A stretch of DNA of 64,000 bases from Chaetomium olivaceum. Its lineage: Eukaryota > Ascomycota > Sordariomycetes > Sordariales > Chaetomiaceae. Location of the stretch: contig JAYWVB010000030.1 of the NCBI GenBank assembly GCA_039881045.1, positions 310,001 through 374,000 of the forward strand, read 5' to 3'. Of the stretch, positions 1 through 11,192 are shown piece by piece; within the stretch, counting starts at the first letter, position 1; the number at the start of each line of letters is the position of its first letter. A program made the translations under genes and the position numbers. The notes under the pieces were generated by a model. The model ran no database searches. It was given only the letters and a program-made list of their open reading frames with translations, and was not told where the DNA came from.

Positions 1-1237
1 CCGACGTGGTCATTGGCGAGGGCTGCAACATCGGCTCAAATTGTTGCATTATCGGCGTTACTCGTGAGTTTTCCCCCGAACAGAACATGCCAGCGTGCTG
101 GCCGAGCCCGTCTCCTCGGGTGCTGTTCCCGTGGCTTCGGACATGTCAGCCTGCAGGCTGATACCGTGCCACTTACACGCTTCCCAACACCCTGGAAAAT
201 CCCGCGGGAAGGGCAACGGCTAAACGGAAAAAACAGATCCCGTGCGCCTGGACGAGCGCCTCCAGAGGCACAGCATCGGCCAACCAGTCACCATCGGCAA
301 CGACGTCTGGATTGGTGCCAACGTCACCATTCTGTAAGCCAGCCTGCATTCACTCATCCATGTCGCTCCGAAACCCCGGGAGGAGGGCGAACAGGAAACC
401 GTACCCATGCCGCATTTCAGCCCCCATTTTATTCTCCGCAACCCCGTCCCCCTTTTTCTCACCGTCCCCACCCACCCTGTGCTACCTCAGTCGGCCGCCC
501 CGGAATAAGCCTCATACATACCTTAACGAACGAAACCACTAACCCCAGCCGCGCCAACCAACAGAGGCGGTGTAACAATAGGCGACGGCGCCGTCATCGG
601 TGCCTGCTCCCTCGTCAAGCATGACGTCCCGCCCATGAGCGTCGCCTTCGGCATGCCGGCCCGCGTCGTCCGCTACCTCAAGGACGTCAAGCCCGCCCTG
701 AACGCCTCCTCCGTCATGGCCCACACCATGGCCGACAGCATGCGCCTCGGCAACCGCCTGCCCATGAGGGGTCAGTTCGATCCCCTCGCCCGGGAGGGTT
801 GCAACACCGGCTCGGCGGCTGCCGTTGTTGTGGAGGGACATGATCATGGTGATGATCATGATGATGATGATGACGGACTGCTGGACGACTTTGACCAGCT
901 GGGCGTGGACACCGATGTGGATCTGGACGGGCCTTTGCCGTCCGGAAGAAGGCGGCGGCGGCGGTTCTCGGATGGGTCGGGGTCGACGGCGCATAGTGTG
1001 CTGCGGAATGTTGGGGTCAGGGACCGGTTGGGGCGCGGGAGTGCAAGGGACAGAGAGGTCCGGGCGCTGCTGCTCCCGCGGAGGAGGCATCGGCAGCAGC
1101 GGAGGCGGAGACGGTGGGATGTGGAGGCCGCGGCTATCACGGCGGTGGTGATTGCGTTGTTGATGGTGTTTTTCTTTGTGGGCGTGTTTTTGGGAGCGAG
1201 CAAGATTTCTTTCGGGTCGGATTTTGGGTATTTGTGA
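1..1237 (+). CDS. Hexapeptide-repeat (maltose/galactoside-type) O-acetyltransferase, 3' part, with C-terminal membrane anchor
   Basis: The gene enters from the left edge, so its N-terminus is missing. I read three exons: 1-63, 237-333 and 565-1237, with introns GTGAGT..ACAG and GTAAGC..ACAG. The spliced protein shows left-handed beta-helix hexapeptides (VVIGEGCNIGSNC, VTIGNDVWIGANVTI, VTIGDGAVIGACSLV) and the usual closing motif PARVVRYL, as in bacterial and fungal maltose/galactoside acetyltransferases that move acetyl from acetyl-CoA to a sugar hydroxyl. After the catalytic part comes a tail of about 190 residues: low complexity, Asp/His- and Arg-rich, ending in one hydrophobic segment (about 20 residues, near 1125-1190). 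Such a tail anchor is not usual for the soluble enzyme. The family call is firm; substrate and membrane location are inference. Confidence 0.8.
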
Positions 1238-2411
1238 GGGGTGCTTCTTCACTTTCACTTTAAGCGTGGGTGTGGGTGGGTGGATGGGTATAGACTTGGT
1301 ATGGCGTTTTGGATGGGGCGGGGGCTCATCGGCCGTTTTTGGTAGTGGGTTATTCTCCTTGCCGGACAACAACAGGGATCGGAAAGATAGAGGGTAGGAG
1401 CAATGGGGGGGGAGGAGGAAAATGTAGGACGGGCCCGGGACGGACAGGACCGGACCGGCATTATTGGGATTTTGTCTTAAGTTTTACGTTTGATGGCCGG
1501 CCGGATAGAGCAGATCATACTGGCAGCGAGGTTGGATTCAGCTTTTCAAGACTACACGGCAGGCCGTGCTATTACCTGGTACGGTACGACTGTACAACAA
1601 GTAATCGTTAATATCGGCCTGATGGACTCGGTGTTTGGATTTGGCGACGTTGGTGTTATGGGGAAGAGATATGGATAGGATAAGTATGGAATTAGGACAT
1701 GATGTCCTGCAGTGGTACAACATCGCGTACCAAACCGGCGGTGATCTCTTGACTGTGATGATATGTTGATACGTGTGTAAGAGTACCAGACTATCCCACG
1801 TGTCAGCTCGGAAGATTGTCCGGGCCTCCCCTTTTACCTACAGCATGAGTCTTGCTAAGGCACGGTCTCTATTTCTACTCGGGCCTCGATCTGCTACCGG
1901 CTAGTTAGAGTTTTTCTGAACACCAATAGGGGAAGGGGATCTTCCCAAACCCAACGTCATGCGGGGTTGGTCCACAATACACAATTCCGAGTTGGAATTC
2001 TGGCCATGAGAGGAAGCTATGAAAAGTTTAAAAATAACAAGAGAATGATGCAAATTCAGGCTGATTATGACACAGCTATAGTAATTGGAAGCTGATCATA
2101 CTCGTGAAAGGATCATACCCGTAAAGGTATCAAAAGCAAGGGGCTGCTGGAATGCATATGCAGTCCCTTTCTCTGCGCAGTGAAACCTCCAATATCAAAA
2201 GCCTGTGATACAAAATGGCTTACTATATCTATCTATAAGATCGTTCATAATCTTAAACATGGTACCAGTAAAACGCTAGATCTGGGGATATCTCTGTGTT
2301 TGCTGCCTGGACCGGAACTGTCAGAGTGTGGCGGACAACAATAAAGTCAATAATTAACTTCAACGACAGCGATAACAAATCCCAGAATATTAAAACTACA
2401 AAGGTAATAAA
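1238..2411. other. Intergenic, no gene seen
   Basis: AT-richer DNA from about 1700 on. Reading frames are short and show no domain-like sequence. It holds the 3' flank of the acetyltransferase gene, and its last 8 bases are the left target-site duplication of the transposon that follows. Confidence 0.6.
2404..2411. repeat. Left target-site duplication of the MULE
   Basis: GTAATAAA, repeated exactly at 5246-5253 just outside the other inverted repeat. An 8-9 bp duplication is typical of the MULE and hAT superfamilies; the transposase decides for MULE. Confidence 0.9.
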
Positions 2412-2477
2412 GAGTCCCCCTAATTTTGACTACCCCAACCGCCTTTTTTGACTACCCCGCTATTTTAGGAAGGCGGT
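2412..2477 (+). repeat. MULE left terminal inverted repeat
   Basis: Reverse complement of 5181-5245 apart from one extra T in the run after CCCCCTAA. It contains an internal direct repeat of TTTGACTACCCC, possibly a double transposase binding site. Confidence 0.9.
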
Positions 2478-2616
2478 GAAATTCCTGTGCCGCCAGCCCC
2501 GCCACCCGGGAAACAAATAACTTAGGGCTGTTAGTAGCGCGCCATCACTTAGCCACCCAAAAGCCAAGTAACGCCCTGAAAAACTACAATAGAAATTCGG
2601 CAATAGCGATACTGCG

Positions 2617-4644
2617 ATGTCTTTAAACGCGCCTGTCGGTCGGCCGGACGGCTATTCCACCTCTGAGGAGCTTCTAGAGGACGTCAACAAGCAGGCAAAG
2701 CAGCAGGGATACGCGATTGTCAAGCGACGCACTCACTGGGACAAGAAGGGCGCTGCCCGCCGCTATGATCTCGTGTGCGACCAAGGAGGCTAGAATCCTC
2801 TCTCACAGAGCTCAGGAGAGCGAGCAGCGACCTCACGGAAGACCGATTGCGAGTGGGTAGGACGGGCAACGCGCTGGGTCAAGAATGGGCCTCCTAGCTG
2901 GACGCCCGGCCGCTGGGCCTTCGACACCATCATCGATCGTCACAATCACGAGCCCTCTCTCGACGCTGCAGCCCATCCAGCACACAGGAAGTTCTCCGCT
3001 AAGCAGCGAGACGAAATCCGGCATCTTACACGAACAACAACGTCCTCGACCCGAGATATCGCTTCCTATATGCAAGCCAAGTACCCGGATCAGCCCTGGA
3101 GTCGCCGAGACATCGAGAACGAGGGTATTCGCGCCCGAGACGAGGCTCTCGGAGGCTACACACCAACTCAAGCACTGATCAAGCTCTTCGAGGAGCATGG
3201 GGTCAAGCATTACGTGCGTCAGTTTGACGGGCACGTCACTGGCATTCTTTGGACATATCCTTGGTGCGAGGAGATGTAGCGCCTTCATCCCCAGGTCGTT
3301 TCCTTAGACAATACCTACAAAACCAACCGTTTTAAGATGCCCTTCCTCAATGTCACTGGCGTTTCGAATACCCACTCGACCTTCAATATCGCCTTTGGCG
3401 TGATCAACAAGGAGGACGAACCGGCGTACACCTGGGCTCTCGAACGGCTAGAGGACCTGAGAACTAAAATCGGAGCAGATCGCCCGTACGTCGTGGTCAC
3501 GGACTTCGAGAAGGCACTAAAGAGTGCTTTGAACAACGTCTAGGGGGACGTTCAGCAACAGATTTGCCTTTGGCATATCAACAAGAATGTCATTTTCGAG
3601 GTTAAGAAGCGTTGGGTCTGGGTAACCGATCAACAGCCCTGTGAGGAAGTGGAAGAGGTTGAAGAAACTAATGATCACGTTGATCCCATCTTCCGGGACC
3701 TCGTGGCTGCTGCTGGGCGTGAAGATCAGTCTATTACACTAGGTAGCCTGCCTACAAAGGTCGAGAACAGTCCCACCGGCTTCTGGAGCTTTAGAAGCAT
3801 CTCTGTTACGCCGCAACCCCTGACGACTTTGTTGCAGCTGGGTCAAGATTCTTGAGGACTTCAGTCAACAGGATGCCATCATTTCCTACCTACAGACGAT
3901 CTATTTGCCCTTCCGACACCAGTGGGCGACCTGCTTCACGCGGCAATATCGAAACTTCGGCGTCAAAGTCACATCTCGAACGGAGGCCAGTCACAAGGAG
4001 ATCAAAAGCTATCTCCGCAACACGTTCGCGGACCTCCTCTTCCTCGCGCAGCGGATTAAGCAGCTCGTGACCGACTATAAGAGAGCTTTTAAGGCGCGAG
4101 AGGCTGAGGAAGCTGTACGGATGGTTCGTGATCATCAAAAGCATCTCTGGCTTGGAAATATGAGGGCAAAGCTTAGCAGAAAGGCAGTTAGTTTGGTTAT
4201 CCAGCAACGAGAGATTGTCATCAAGGCCCTTAAGAGCAATCCCGGCAACGCTAACCCTCTCCGCCCCTGTACCAGACAGTTTAGCAAGCAGTTTGGATTA
4301 CCTTGCTCCCACAAGATATACGAGCTGCTGCTACAGAACCAAGCGCTTGATTTCACGATGGCTGACCCTCACTGGCATCTAACTCGCGATCGCGTACGTT
4401 TTGCCTTCACCCGCCTCAAATCCGCCTCAGAACTCTTCTGCTAACACCTCTATAGGCTGCTGATGATCGATATCTCGGCATCCTTGACCCTCTCCTAAGC
4501 GTTCCCCGCGGCCGGCCGACCAATGGACACGTCAACATGCCCCCCGAAGTCACCGCGCGTGGCGAGCTCCGTTACTCGCAGCGCCTTCAACGAGAGCAAA
4601 GCAGGCAGGATGCTGAGCGGGCAGGCAGGCAGAGACGCCTCTGA
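2617..4644 (+). pseudogene. MULE transposase (FAR1-like / MULE / SWIM), inactivated
   Basis: From ATG 2617 the frame reads a FAR1-type DNA-binding region, then the MULE catalytic core: SLDNTYKTNRF (first catalytic Asp), VVVTDFEKALKSAL (second Asp) and QQICLWHINKN. Further on comes a SWIM-like zinc motif (CTRQFSKQFGLPCSH, about 4270-4312). Three in-frame TAG codons interrupt it (near 2791, 3277 and 3541), plus at least one frame break near 3840. An intron GTACGT..TATAG (4394-4455) lets the frame run to TGA at 4642. At two of the TAG codons the context predicts Trp (TGG), i.e. TpG to TpA, as expected of repeat-induced point mutation. The family is certain; the repeat-induced origin of the stops is inference. 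Confidence 0.88.
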
Positions 4645-5180
4645 GAAGCCAGAATAACGTCCGACAAGCTGCTGCTGCCTGTCGGCGCCAACCCTCGCAT
4701 TAGGAGCGCGAGGGAGAGGACGAACCCGCTCAACAGGGGGTACACATGCCGGCTAGAGGGATTAGGACGAGAGGAACACGGGGAAAGGGCAGGAGACAGG
4801 CGCAAGGGTCCGGCAGAGGCATCAGCAATGGCCCCCGTCCTGCGATAGAGCCTGCTACGCCATATCAGCTGCAGCAAGAGTCCCAAAGAACTGTATCGAT
4901 GGCCGGCGATGCTACCGAACCCCGTGGGGGAGCAGCAGGCTGTCACGGGCGCGGGCGTGGGCGTCAGGAACGCCTTGCTCCTGGCGAGCAGCTCATACAG
5001 TTCTAAGCGATTGGGCTGCAGAGAGTGTATTAAAATTCGTGATCACATGTAGAATTACTCTGTTTATCCATTTAATGGCATCGCGGAATGGCGCGGCGAC
5101 AGTGAGGCGTCGTCGCGCGAATATTCACCGTTGGCTCTGGCTAACGAGGATTCTGCTGGTTCTGCCGGCAGAATCCTCTG

Positions 5181-5245
5181 ACCGCCTTCCTAAAATAGCG
5201 GGGTAGTCAAAAAAGGCGGTTGGGGTAGTCAAATTAGGGGGACTC
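5181..5245 (-). repeat. MULE right terminal inverted repeat
   Basis: Pairs with 2412-2477 and ends GGGGGACTC at the duplication. Outside this block the element ends do not match. Confidence 0.9.
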
Positions 5246-5253
5246 GTAATAAA
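5246..5253. repeat. Right target-site duplication of the MULE
   Basis: GTAATAAA, identical to 2404-2411. Confidence 0.9.
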
Positions 5254-6104
5254 TAGCCAAGGTATCATAAAGAGCAAGACCCACCATCAACTAACTCCCA
5301 AGGCCTTCCGATAAAATAAACCCCTTCGCTCTCGCACCCCTTGGCGACAGACTCACCCCGTGGCGACTGACCATGGCCAAAGTCAGTGATGGCCCCCCCA
5401 AAGTCCAACAGCTGTGACCCCTATTCAACTTCCCATTGACCAAACTTCTTCCTGAAATATGTCCTAGAGACACGCCATTGCAAGCGCAATGGAGTTCTAC
5501 AAGTACCAGGACAAAGACGGATAGCTGGACAAGGAGCAGTGAGAAGCTGCTGAGAAAGGCGCTAGAAGTGTCTTTCCATCTAGAGTCGATCGCATTGACC
5601 CAGCAAGCCGAAATCGCACTGGGACATGCTGACAAAGGTCAAGGGGTCCTTGAGAGCCCGCAGTGAAAGACCCGCTGAGGCTGCGGTAGTTTGACGCCCG
5701 TAGATCTGGTTTGATGGATTTAGCGATATCAGGTGCCCATGCATGTTAAACCTTTGTGGGAGCGTCGCTAGAAAAACGAGTGACTCGTCGTCGATACGGA
5801 TGTTGTCACCGCGTTGAAGATGGCCACGAGACGGAGGTCGCGGTGGGGTTAGTATCATTATTGATTTTTAAGAAAATATTTCTTATTTTCTTTCTAATAT
5901 GTTTAAAAGTCCCACAGTATTCTGAAGCCGAGAGCGAGTTCACGGCGGTGTAGCTGGACTACATGGCCCTCACTAACTAGCCCAGAAAATGTGGAAGTCA
6001 TGGGTAGGTAGGTGGAAGTTGGACACGGAGGTTCCCAGCCATGGGTTCGCGAGTACATACATACATCCTTCCTACAACCATATCCCCTACTCTTCTTCAC
6101 CCCC
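5254..6104. other. Intergenic, no gene seen
   Basis: No domain-like frame. It includes a 7-bp stem with a 4-base loop (CCATTGC/GCAATGG near 5475-5495) and an AT-rich stretch (5850-5910). It lies at the 3' side of the next gene, which runs on the minus strand. Confidence 0.55.
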
Positions 6105-7650
6105 TCACCTCTCAACCCCCTCCATCCACCCCATCTCCCTCATAGGCCACTCAATCCAGTCGCGATGCTCCTCATCCAAAATCTCCCTCGCCCTCACCAT
6201 AATATGATCCCCCCAGCCCTGCAGCCACCAATGACTCTCGTGATGCTTGAGCAGCACGCAGAAATGCGCAAAGATGGCCACGGCTTCCTGCGTCGGCACG
6301 CGCAGCAGCGGCACGAACTCGTCCGACATGACCCACAGCCACACCATGGCGTCCAGCACGTCGCGCGGCGCCGGGCGTCCTGGCGCACGACCAGGGCCAG
6401 CTCGAGCTCGTCGAGCGCGTGGGCGTAGGTTTTGAGCAGGGAGGGGTCGGTGATGGTGGCTTGGATGCGCGCGCGGAGCGGGGCGAGCATGATGGGGGAG
6501 CGCGGGTTTGGTGGGGGGGAGGAGGTGGATGGGTGGTGGTGTTGTTGGTGGTGCGGGTCGTCGGTGGTGGGTGTTGTTGCGGTGGCCGCCGTCGTGGCTT
6601 CGAGTAGAGCGCGCTGGGCGTGCCAGCGGCGGCGGCCGTAGACTAAAAAGGGGCTGGCCACGGTGTCGAGGCCGGCTTCGCCGAGCACGTCCATGATGGA
6701 CTTGCCGCCGGAGAGGAGGAAGGCCCAGTCGGGGAAGCCGGACTCGCCGATGAAGAAGGTGCCGTCGGGGTTGGAGCGCCGGGGAGAGGCGAGGGCTGTG
6801 ATGCATGGTTAGTTGATTTATAGGTTGGCTGTGGTAGGGGAAACAGAATATACCGAAGAACATGGTCAGCATGCTGAACAGGAAGAGGCTGGCGGCCTGG
6901 TCCTTGTCGATTTTGTCCCCCGCCGCCATGACGCGCATCGCCGAGCGGGCGGCCTTTTGGTGCAGGATGATGCCCTCCTCAACGTAGAAATCACGACGGT
7001 CCGGCCGGTGGTAAGCCAGGTGGAGAGCGCTGACGGCCAAGACGGCCCGCATGATGTAGTCGCAGGTCAGGCCCAGCTGGACGACGTCATCTCGCCAAAA
7101 CTCCCACACGCTGGAATCGGCAGTGAGGGTGGTGTATGTCTTGGTGGTGAAATTATGGAGTAGTTCCAGTTCGAGGAGCGGTAGCTCTCCGCCTTCTGGG
7201 AGGCTCATAGCTGGATTACGGTGGGACGTTGAGGTGCTGGCGGTCGAGACGGGGGAGTCAGGTTTGGGTTTGGAGGCGCGGGCTGGGGCGTTATTGCCCG
7301 CGCCGGGTTTGAGAAAGGGGCATTCTACGCCTGGTGGGATATGCAGTTGAGACATGCCGGGTGCCTCTCATCACACTACGTGGCGTTAGCCATGGGAGTA
7401 GTGGGGCGGTAAAAGGTAACAAAAGTGAGCAGAGGCACACCTTTATCTTTCTGGATTTGCATGTCGAGCAGCCCGTGCGGCTCTTCTTATGTGCCCGGCG
7501 CCCAATACTAGCGTACCCCGGGGGTTGCTGTAGGGGGGGTTTTGGCAGGGCTTCCTCGAGAAATGCGGGGGGTGTGGGCGTCTCGGTGGCCTGCTGGACG
7601 GAAGAAGCCGAGACCGGTGAGTCGGATGGCGGCACGAGATCCGACATCAT
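6105..7650 (-). pseudogene. Zn(2)-Cys(6) transcription factor, UPC2-like, with two frame breaks
   Basis: Minus strand. Exon 1 (from 7650) ends in the zinc-cluster start RRAHKKSRTGCSTCKSRKIK. An intron GTGTGC..CGTAG follows (to about 7378), then CDERHPACLNCISHQ. The last cluster Cys (GVECPFLKPG) lies in another frame: one base is missing near 7325-7348. The regulatory region (LLHNFTTKTYTTLT, AVSALHLAYHRP) follows, with an intron GTATAT..CACAG (about 6797-6854), then IGESGFPDWAFLLSGG. A second one-base loss near 6361-6385 splits LELALVVRQDA from RDVLDAMVWLWVMSDEF. The C-terminus is intact to 6105. The order matches the sterol-uptake-control (UPC2/ECM22) type of fungal regulator. If the breaks are real no functional DNA-binding protein is made; if they are sequence errors this is an ordinary gene of about 460 residues. 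Confidence 0.75.
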
Positions 7651-9466
7651 GAGAGGGGGAGATCGGCTCCTGCTTCAAGGCCTGGGCCGAGGTGATTGGC
7701 TGTAAATCTCCGGCCACGAACGGAAGCAAGTGTAGCAACGGGCCGGAGCGTGGATGCAGGTGGTGAACGATTGCGGCCCAAGGCACAGGTGTGGTGTGGG
7801 CTGCCACGCGGTTAGCCTTAGTCAAGGATATCCTTGGACCGCCATGCCTCCCATATCAACCTCGGGCCAACGGTAGTGCGTTTTGGGGGTGCCATAACCA
7901 CAACGAATGCGGCAGCTAGTCCGGAGAAACACAGTAGCCCCGAAAAGGCATTTCCACTCGGGAGATCACCCACAACTCCAGTGGAGGACTGGGAGACCGT
8001 GGGGGAACTGGCCCACAGGCAAAGTACACTCGCACAGACCTACCCCGGGTTTCTGGGAGAGGGACAGGTACTAAGGGAAGAGCACTGACGTGCGGTGAGG
8101 TGGCTTTGGGACACGCAGGAGACATGTACGCACATTAGGTATGTACATCAGATGATAAGGTACATCCACAGTATGTACACGTGGTTTCCAGGTCAGTTTC
8201 GGGGAGCGCCACCTCAGATCGAGACCGGTTTTCGGTTCGTCCGATGGGCGGAAGCGGAAAGCGGAAGGCGGAAAACGCGGGTTCGGTCGGCGGGAGGGCG
8301 ACTCGGCAATCTGCAATCTGGCAGGCGACGGGGATGATGGTTGGACAATCAAAAGATCGGCAAATCCCTGCATGGCATGCCACATTTATTTTGTCTTGCA
8401 CTGATCACCACACTCGGTTCGTGGTCGCCATGTGCGTTCCTCGATGGGCCAAAAGCTGGTTCACCGATGTTTCGGTTGTGCGACCAACCCGAGTCGCCCG
8501 ATTACCCGATTTGATCGAGGATTCGTCCCGAATGATTGTCAGTGTAAGGTATCGAGTATTCGCGGGTTTGGCGCTCCAGGATTGGGTTGTGGCGGCTATC
8601 GGGTTGCCGTGCCAGTTTGCCGTTGACTGCCTGCGCTGCTCGATGTCTCGGGTGGGAGTTCTGGAAACCGTCTGGAAGCAATTGTTTGTGGGGTTTTTGG
8701 TGCGAAAATTCTGGCTTGGCGTCTTAATTAACACCCTTAGGGTTTCTCTAATCGTACTCGGTGCCAACCGAAGTTTGCAGCGAATCACACAGTATCGCTT
8801 ACAGCCCTGTGACTGCACCCCACCGTGTTTGCAATCGCGTTCGCAACAAAACCGAGCGCCTGGATCGCTCATCTCAACTGATAGCATGGCAAGCCTGGGC
8901 AACCCCCGGAGATAACAGTAACCGAGCCCAGGTGGCTCGCTCAATGGCTGAGATTCACCCACGAAATCCCACGACGGACCGTTTCTGTCTTCGCTTTCGC
9001 ATCAAAAGTTCCTAGCGACAACGGATTGCAACGCTGAATAATTTGACTTCTTTTGCACAGCCCGATCCATCCGAGTTGACCTGTTGAGCCCGTTCAGTCA
9101 AAGATGGCACCATCGTCGGCCTTTTCTTTTCCTTTTTCTTTTTGTTGTCAGATGTCGTTTCTATTTCTTGCGTGTTTGTGCTGGCATTCCAGTTCACTAC
9201 CTAACTCAGTCTTTCGTTGAATCTTTTAATGAGATAATCCCTCTCCCCGTATTTGTGATTCGTGATTCATTCTCTCGACCTTCTGATCGGGAACCGGGCC
9301 GCGGAGCTTTTTGACTCACCACCGAAACCGAAGCATCCCCCCTCCCCCTCCCAACAACAACACAACACCAACTGGTCCGAGTCCCAACAGAGACGACGAG
9401 TCGTTCACAGGCCACGATCCACACACAAACTGCCGATTTCAGTCCTGATTTCGGATCACAGACGCC
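7651..9466. other. Divergent intergenic region between the Zn2Cys6 gene and the RTA1 gene
   Basis: About 1.8 kb that must hold both promoters. A purine-rich CGGAA cluster lies at about 8240-8290, a T/C-rich stretch (9110-9160) and a C-rich stretch (9330-9350) lie upstream of the RTA1 start. The long open frames here (for example 8181-8915) have no domain, no ATG-led composition bias and no conserved-looking sequence. Confidence 0.5.
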
Positions 9467-10506
9467 ATGTCAAAACACGACCTCCCCGCCGGGTTCCGTC
9501 CCAGCTACGAAACATGCACGGAACCGTCTCCTTACTGCCCCGTCCAGTTCACCACTCTCGGCTACTTCCCCAATGAAGGTGTCAACATCTTCCTCGCCAT
9601 CGGATATGCTTTGGCGGCGTTGATCACCATCTCCATTGGCGTGTGGAAACGGACATGGGGGTATTCTATCGCCGTGGGAGCAGGATGCATCTTGGAGTTT
9701 GCCGGTACGCCCACCAAAACCCTCCCCTTCCTTAGATAGCCTCCGTTCTAACCGCCGCAGGCTACATCGGCCGTGTCCTCCTCGCTACCAACCCTTGGAA
9801 CGGTGGCGCCTTCAAGCTACAAATCGTCGCCATCATCCTCGGCCCCACCCTCGTCTGCGTCGGACTGTATCTCACCCTGAAACACGCGGTCATCGCGCTC
9901 AACCGGTCCTTCAGCCGCGTCGCCCCGCGCGTGTACCCCTTGTTCTTCGTCCCGGCCGACATCTCCTGTCTCGTCATCCAAGCTATTGGCGGTGGCATTG
10001 CTGCGTCCGCCGGAAGGGACAGCTACCAGCTCCTGCAGCATGGCAACCGTACCATCATGGCAGGCATCGTCCTGCAAGTGCTTGTGCTCATGACCTTTGG
10101 TGTCGTGGCTGGCGACTATCTGTTTCGGGTCGGTCGGTACTTCAAGAGTGGGAACGTCGCGGCCGAGTATCAGGAAGGGGCCGCGCTGTGGGTGACCAAG
10201 AAGTTCCGCATGTTTGTGTGGGCGATCGGGTTCGCCTACGCCACTCTGTTGATCCGCTGCGTCTACCGTATTGCCGAGATGGCCGGAGGCTGGGGCAACC
10301 ACATCATGCAGGATGAGCCGTCATTCGTCGTGCTGGAGTCGTTCATGGTGCTGATCGCGTGCCTGTTGCTGGCCGTGTTTGCGCCCGGCATTTTCTTCCC
10401 CCAGATGTCGCACTCGTTTGTCCCCGCACAAGCCGCCACCGATGCCGAGAAGCAGCAGCCGCAGACGGAGAGCGACTCGGCCGGTTTTGAGATGGATCGG
10501 GTATGA
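9467..10506 (+). CDS. RTA1-family seven-helix membrane protein
   Basis: Two exons, 9467-9704 and 9761-10506, joined through intron GTACGC..CGCAG (56 bp) give 327 residues. ATG 9467 is the first in frame. The N-terminus carries the extracellular cysteines often seen in the family (YETCTEPSPYCPVQ), followed by seven hydrophobic segments. Family signatures are EFAGYIGR at the splice junction, LGPTLVCVGLYLTLKH, VPADISCLVIQAIGGG and the loop IRCVYRIAEMAGGWG. RTA1-like proteins are linked to lipid translocation and to tolerance of sterol-targeting compounds in yeast. The tail is hydrophilic. The gene is divergent from the UPC2-like regulator, which fits a sterol/lipid theme, but regulation by that protein is inference. 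Confidence 0.92.
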
Positions 10507-10598
10507 GGGGAGCAGCATGAGGAGCGGAGCATAGCGTGTCATTTTGGCGTTAGAAGATAGACCAACCCGATAAGTTTTTGGATACACATTTTTGGTTC

Positions 10599-11192
10599 TC
10601 AATCATAAACAACCCGATACCGCGTCATCAAAATGCCCGACTTCAGCGCCTCGGCCTTTTCCAATACCAACTTCCAGCCCTCCTCCCCCTTATCCCCCTC
10701 TCCGCCCCCCTCCCCAAACATTTTCACCCCCTGCCCCACCACCACCGGCATAACCGCCGCCTCAACCACATCCACCAGCCCAGCGCGCATCAACAAGCCC
10801 GCCAGCTCTCCACCACCCATCAACCAGATATCCTTCCTCTTTCCCTCCCCATCCCCATCCGCATCCCCTTTCTCCTTCAACCTCCTAACGCACTCCACAA
10901 CCCCCTCCCCCACAACAGTCACCTCCCCCCCCCACTCCTTCCGCCTACCCTCATCCCTCGTAAAAACAACCACGCTCTCCCGCGGCCGGCCGGCCAGAGG
11001 GTTTTCACCGGGGGGCATCGCAAGAAAAGTCTCGTAGGTCTTGCGGCCCATGATAAAGGTGTCGAATTCGGCGTAGAGCGCGGTGAAGTCGATGGTGGCG
11101 TCGGGGATGATCCAGGGCGTGCTGTGGGATGGGAGCGAGGCGATGAGGCCGTTGAGCGTGGGGGCGAAGTTGTAGCGGAGGAGGGGCGCCAT
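10599..11192 (-). CDS. RibD C-terminal / dihydrofolate-reductase-like reductase
   Basis: Intronless, 197 residues, ATG at 11192. It shows the fold markers of RibD_C/DHFR-like proteins: the N-terminal strand MAPLLRYNFAPTLNG, MGRKTYETFLAMPP in the nucleotide-binding region, IWLMGGGELAGLLM and the C-terminal VMPVVVGQGVKMFG. Family members reduce pteridine- or pyrimidine-like substrates with NADPH; many fungal stand-alone copies have no known substrate. A variable insert rich in Gly/Asp/Glu lies near residues 105-120. It converges with the RTA1 gene, with 92 bp between the two stop codons. The domain is clear, the reaction unknown. Confidence 0.88.
   Translation of the reverse strand: MAPLLRYNFAPTLNGLIASLPSHSTPWIIPDATIDFTALYAEFDTFIMGRKTYETFLAMPPGENPLAGRPRESVVVFTRDEGRRKEWGGEVTVVGEGVVECVRRLKEKGDADGDGEGKRKDIWLMGGGELAGLLMRAGLVDVVEAAVMPVVVGQGVKMFGEGGGEGDKGEEGWKLVLEKAEALKSGILMTRYRVVYD

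Larger units (their letters stand above)
2412..5245 (+). mobile_element. Mutator-like (MULE) DNA transposon, complete ends, decayed transposase
   Basis: A 2,834-bp element bounded by inverted repeats of about 65 bp (2412-2477 and 5181-5245, one-base length difference) that start GAGTCCCCCTAATTT. The 8 bases GTAATAAA occur directly outside both ends (2404-2411 and 5246-5253), a perfect target-site duplication. The interior carries one transposase with FAR1-like, MULE and SWIM-like parts. The ends are nearly intact while the coding sequence has stops and frame breaks, so the copy is not autonomous but could still be moved by a related transposase. Confidence 0.92.

Noticed and set aside
2617..4644. 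TAG as a recoded sense codon in the MULE transposase
   Set aside because: TAG is an ordinary stop elsewhere in the window (for example at 33163 and at 61429), and frame breaks are present as well.
8181..8915. Open frame of 244 codons upstream of the RTA1 gene
   Set aside because: Not led by a convincing ATG, no domain-like pattern, unlikely composition, and it overlaps an equally long antisense frame.
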